A stretch of DNA of 6,959 nucleotides from an uncultured Caryophanales bacterium (lineage in GTDB: Bacteria; Bacillota_I; Bacilli_A; RF39; UBA660). The notes below the pieces were generated by a model. It made no database searches. It was not told where the DNA came from and saw nothing but the letters and a program-made list of their open reading frames with translations. The position numbers were made by a program, and so were the translations under genes. How positions within the stretch are numbered: the first letter of the stretch is position 1; each line of letters opens with the position of its first letter. Positions 5,128 to 6,959 of this stretch are shown piece after piece. The stretch spans positions 1-6,959 of the forward strand of contig CAMYXG010000061.1 in assembly GCA_947303225.1 (NCBI GenBank), in the 5' to 3' direction.

Positions 5128-5745
5128 ATGAAGAAAACTTTTAATTATTATTTAGCTATATTTATTATAATATTATTACTTGCATCAACACTATTACTTG
5201 AAGAAAACATTGGTTCTAGAATAGTAACAATTATTACTGTAGGTACTGCTTTAATAGGCGCTGTTGCATTATTTATTCAATATAAAAGAGATAAAAATAT
5301 AAGTCAAGCAACTTTTATACTTGAGTATGCTAAATACTTTTATAGTTTAAATGGTGTAGAAGATACAATGTCAAAGTTAGATAAATATAGATTAGGAAAT
5401 AAAGATATTGTAAAGAATTTAAATGATAATGGAGTAATAAATTATTTATTCTGGTGTGAGGAGTTATCAACACTTTTCCAAGAGGGTATTATTGATTTTA
5501 AAACAATAGATAATTTATTCTCATATAATTTCTTTTTAATAACAAATAATAAATATATACAAGAAACAGAATTAGTCCCACAAGCAGAATTCTATAAAGG
5601 TATATATTACTTGCACCAAGAATGGACTAAGTATAAAAAACAAACTAATCAAAGTGTAATAAATCCTGATGAAAGTTTAGATAAAGTAGAAATATATTCT
5701 ACATACGCTAAAAAGGGAGATAATTATTACAAAAAAACTTATTAA
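5128..5745 (+). CDS. Membrane protein with two N-terminal helices and a cytosolic domain, 205 aa
   Basis: ATG follows a perfect AGGAGG (5118-5123) by four bases. Two hydrophobic segments (about residues 7-24, YYLAIFIIILLLAS, and 31-51, IVTIITVGTALIGAVALFI) form a helical hairpin. QYKRDKN after the second helix suggests that the rest is cytosolic by the positive-inside rule. The soluble part (about 57-172) is helical. INYLFWCEELSTLFQEGIID (104-123), followed by a hydrophobic-aromatic stretch (NLFSYNFFLI), resembles the helical domain of small uncharacterised membrane proteins of the DUF4760 kind. That comparison is from memory and weak. There is no enzymatic motif. The tail after about 172 is polar and probably flexible. 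It lies between an orphan gene and a DHH phosphoesterase, each with its own promoter, so no functional link is shown. Confidence 0.85.
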   Translation: MKKTFNYYLAIFIIILLLASTLLLEENIGSRIVTIITVGTALIGAVALFIQYKRDKNISQATFILEYAKYFYSLNGVEDTMSKLDKYRLGNKDIVKNLNDNGVINYLFWCEELSTLFQEGIIDFKTIDNLFSYNFFLITNNKYIQETELVPQAEFYKGIYYLHQEWTKYKKQTNQSVINPDESLDKVEIYSTYAKKGDNYYKKTY

Positions 5746-5750
5746 ATAAA

Positions 5751-5774
5751 AGAAAGCAAATAGGTGCTTTTTTT
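5751..5774 (+). terminator. Intrinsic terminator of the 5128-5745 gene
   Basis: AAAGCA (5753-5758) pairs with TGCTTT (5765-5770) around a six-base loop, followed by a continuous T-run to 5774. The stem is short, but its position directly after the stop and before a new promoter is the same as at the other junctions. Confidence 0.8.
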
Positions 5775-5775
5775 C

Positions 5776-5804
5776 TTGCTTTAGAATTTTAGATATAGTA
5801 TAAT
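5776..5804 (+). promoter_or_regulatory. Promoter of the DHH phosphoesterase gene
   Basis: TTGCTT (5776-5781) and TATAAT (5799-5804) are 17 bases apart, starting one base after the terminator T-run ends in C. The -35 region and its flank match those at 4180-4199 in 19 of 20 positions. Confidence 0.8.
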
Positions 5805-5831
5805 AATAAGTAATAAAATTAGGGTGGTTTA

Positions 5832-6959
5832 ATGGAAAAAGTATATATATACACACATGGTAATGACATAGATGGAATAGGTTGTTTAATACTAGCAGAT
5901 TTAGCATTTGACAATCCTTCATATACATTAGTTTCTAATATTACTGAATTAGAAACTAAGTTTGAAGAAGCACTTAGAAGACCAAAACCTAGTGATTTCT
6001 ATTCATATGGACGAGAAGGTGAAAAAATAAGTTGTAGACTTGATGGTTATGATAAAGTCTATGTTACCGATTTATGTTTCCATAAAGAATATTTTGAAAG
6101 ATTGAAAGAGGAACCAGAGATAGCTTCAAAAATAGAAGTTTTTGATCATCATGTGACTGCAATAAAAGAAGGTTGTCTTGAGTATCCTAATGTAAATATA
6201 ATTGAAAATAGTGATGGTAAAAAAAGATGTGCAACTGATATATTCTATGAATATCTTATTGGACAAGGATTACTTAAAAGATCAAGAGTACTTGATGAGT
6301 TTGTAGAACTAACTAGATTAGAAGATACATGGGAGTGGAAAAAAGCTGGAGATAAAGGTGTAGAAGCTCATGATTTAGCGATTCTATTTAATGTATATAA
6401 CTCAAGCAATTATAGAAAAAATGTAATGCGAGCTATAAAGGAAGCCACTGAAGTATTAGCTCAAAAAGAAGCTAGAATAGACAATTCTAATTTATCAGAA
6501 GAAGAAAAAAACATTAGAAAATCAAAAATTAATGTAAAACTAGTTTTATCAAAAGAAGCTACAAAAGCTATAAGACAAATGAAAAGAGAAACTGAAAGAC
6601 GTTTACAAAAACTTTGGAATGAAGCACAAATACTTACTGATAGTGATAATAATACGTTTGCTGCTGTTTTTGCAGACTATGAATATAGAAATGAACTTGC
6701 AGAGTATGTACAACAACTAGTAGAACAAGGTAAAATGAAAGAAGCAATTAGATACTTAGTAGTAGTTGCGCTTGAAAAAGGACAATTTGGTCAAAAATCA
6801 TATAGAGCTATAGAAGAAGGATTTAATGTAGGTAAGATAGCAGAATCTCATGGCGGAGGAGGTCATGAATCTGCAGCGTCTTCCATTATAACCGAAGCAA
6901 TGCATAATCATACACTTACATTAAGTAGAAAAGATGCCTTAAAGTATTTAGCAAATAAT
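5832..6959 (+). CDS. nrnB: DHH/DHHA1 phosphoesterase, NrnB-like, 3' end cut by the window
   Basis: ATG follows AGGGTGG (5821-5827), and 376 codons are open to the window edge. The order of motifs is that of DHH phosphoesterases. Motif I is THGNDIDGIG (residues 8-17, metal ligands D12 and D14), motif II is VTDLCF with D80, motif III is FDHHVT with DHH at 105-107, and motif IV is LTRLEDTWEW with D165. The DHHA1 signature SHGGGGHESAAS (339-350) binds substrate at the C-terminal domain. The overall plan best fits NrnB (B. subtilis YngD type, about 400 residues), which removes short RNA fragments from the 3' end and can hydrolyse 3',5'-cyclic nucleotides in a Mn-dependent cytosolic reaction. A charged helical linker (about 200-260) joins the domains. 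All catalytic residues are present, so it should be active. Only a few C-terminal residues and the stop appear to be missing. A more distant DHH relative is possible. Confidence 0.85.
   Translation, partial: MEKVYIYTHGNDIDGIGCLILADLAFDNPSYTLVSNITELETKFEEALRRPKPSDFYSYGREGEKISCRLDGYDKVYVTDLCFHKEYFERLKEEPEIASKIEVFDHHVTAIKEGCLEYPNVNIIENSDGKKRCATDIFYEYLIGQGLLKRSRVLDEFVELTRLEDTWEWKKAGDKGVEAHDLAILFNVYNSSNYRKNVMRAIKEATEVLAQKEARIDNSNLSEEEKNIRKSKINVKLVLSKEATKAIRQMKRETERRLQKLWNEAQILTDSDNNTFAAVFADYEYRNELAEYVQQLVEQGKMKEAIRYLVVVALEKGQFGQKSYRAIEEGFNVGKIAESHGGGGHESAASSIITEAMHNHTLTLSRKDALKYLANN

Noticed and set aside
5677..5928. Minus-strand open frame spanning the last junction
   Set aside because: It crosses a terminator and promoter and the start of the DHH gene; the composition is that of a shadow frame.
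1..6959. Use of the Mycoplasma genetic code (TGA as Trp)
   Set aside because: Trp residues are encoded by TGG and all frames close normally without reading TGA, despite the low G+C content.

Overview
This is strongly A+T-rich DNA. It has AGGAGG-type ribosome binding sites, TTGNNN-17-TATAAT promoters and many intrinsic terminators made of a short hairpin plus a T-run. Together these point to a low-GC Bacillota (Firmicutes) chromosome or a large element of one. The proteins read through with TGG as Trp, and their stops are TAA or TAG. No in-frame TGA has to be read as Trp, so there is no sign of the Mycoplasma code. Most of the proteins belong to no family I recognise, which suggests an accessory region, but there is no integrase, transposase, phage structural gene, tRNA or CRISPR array.

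Left part (1-976). The window opens in the C-terminal end of an unrecognised plus-strand gene. This converges on a small unrecognised minus-strand gene (226-540), and the two share a bidirectional terminator. Next comes a stretch of about 435 bases with no intact gene. Its left half contains what looks like the broken C-terminal end of a minus-strand gene (577-766, one frameshift in an A/T7 tract). Its right half contains a promoter and a roughly 150-nt structured leader RNA. The leader carries a ten-codon upstream ORF whose codons overlap the 5' arm of a long terminator hairpin. This is the architecture of a ribosome-controlled transcription attenuator, and it precedes a class I SAM-dependent methyltransferase gene (977-1741).

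Middle part (1742-5745). Five co-directional genes of unknown function follow. The first two (1836-2579 and 2597-3295) are tandem paralogues on one transcript. The others (3373-4149, 4240-5052, 5128-5745) each have their own promoter, which starts within a few bases of the preceding gene's terminator T-run. The result is a string of compact, independently transcribed units separated by 75-95 bp junctions. The 5128-5745 product is a small membrane protein with two N-terminal transmembrane segments and a cytosolic domain.

Right end (5746-6959). After another terminator-promoter junction comes a DHH/DHHA1 phosphoesterase resembling NrnB (nano-RNase / cyclic-nucleotide phosphodiesterase type). 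It is open at the window edge but nearly complete.

The window does not show that these genes form one pathway. The best-supported item of special interest is the attenuator-like leader of the methyltransferase. The string of orphan genes with terminator-promoter punctuation and the tandem paralogue pair come next.
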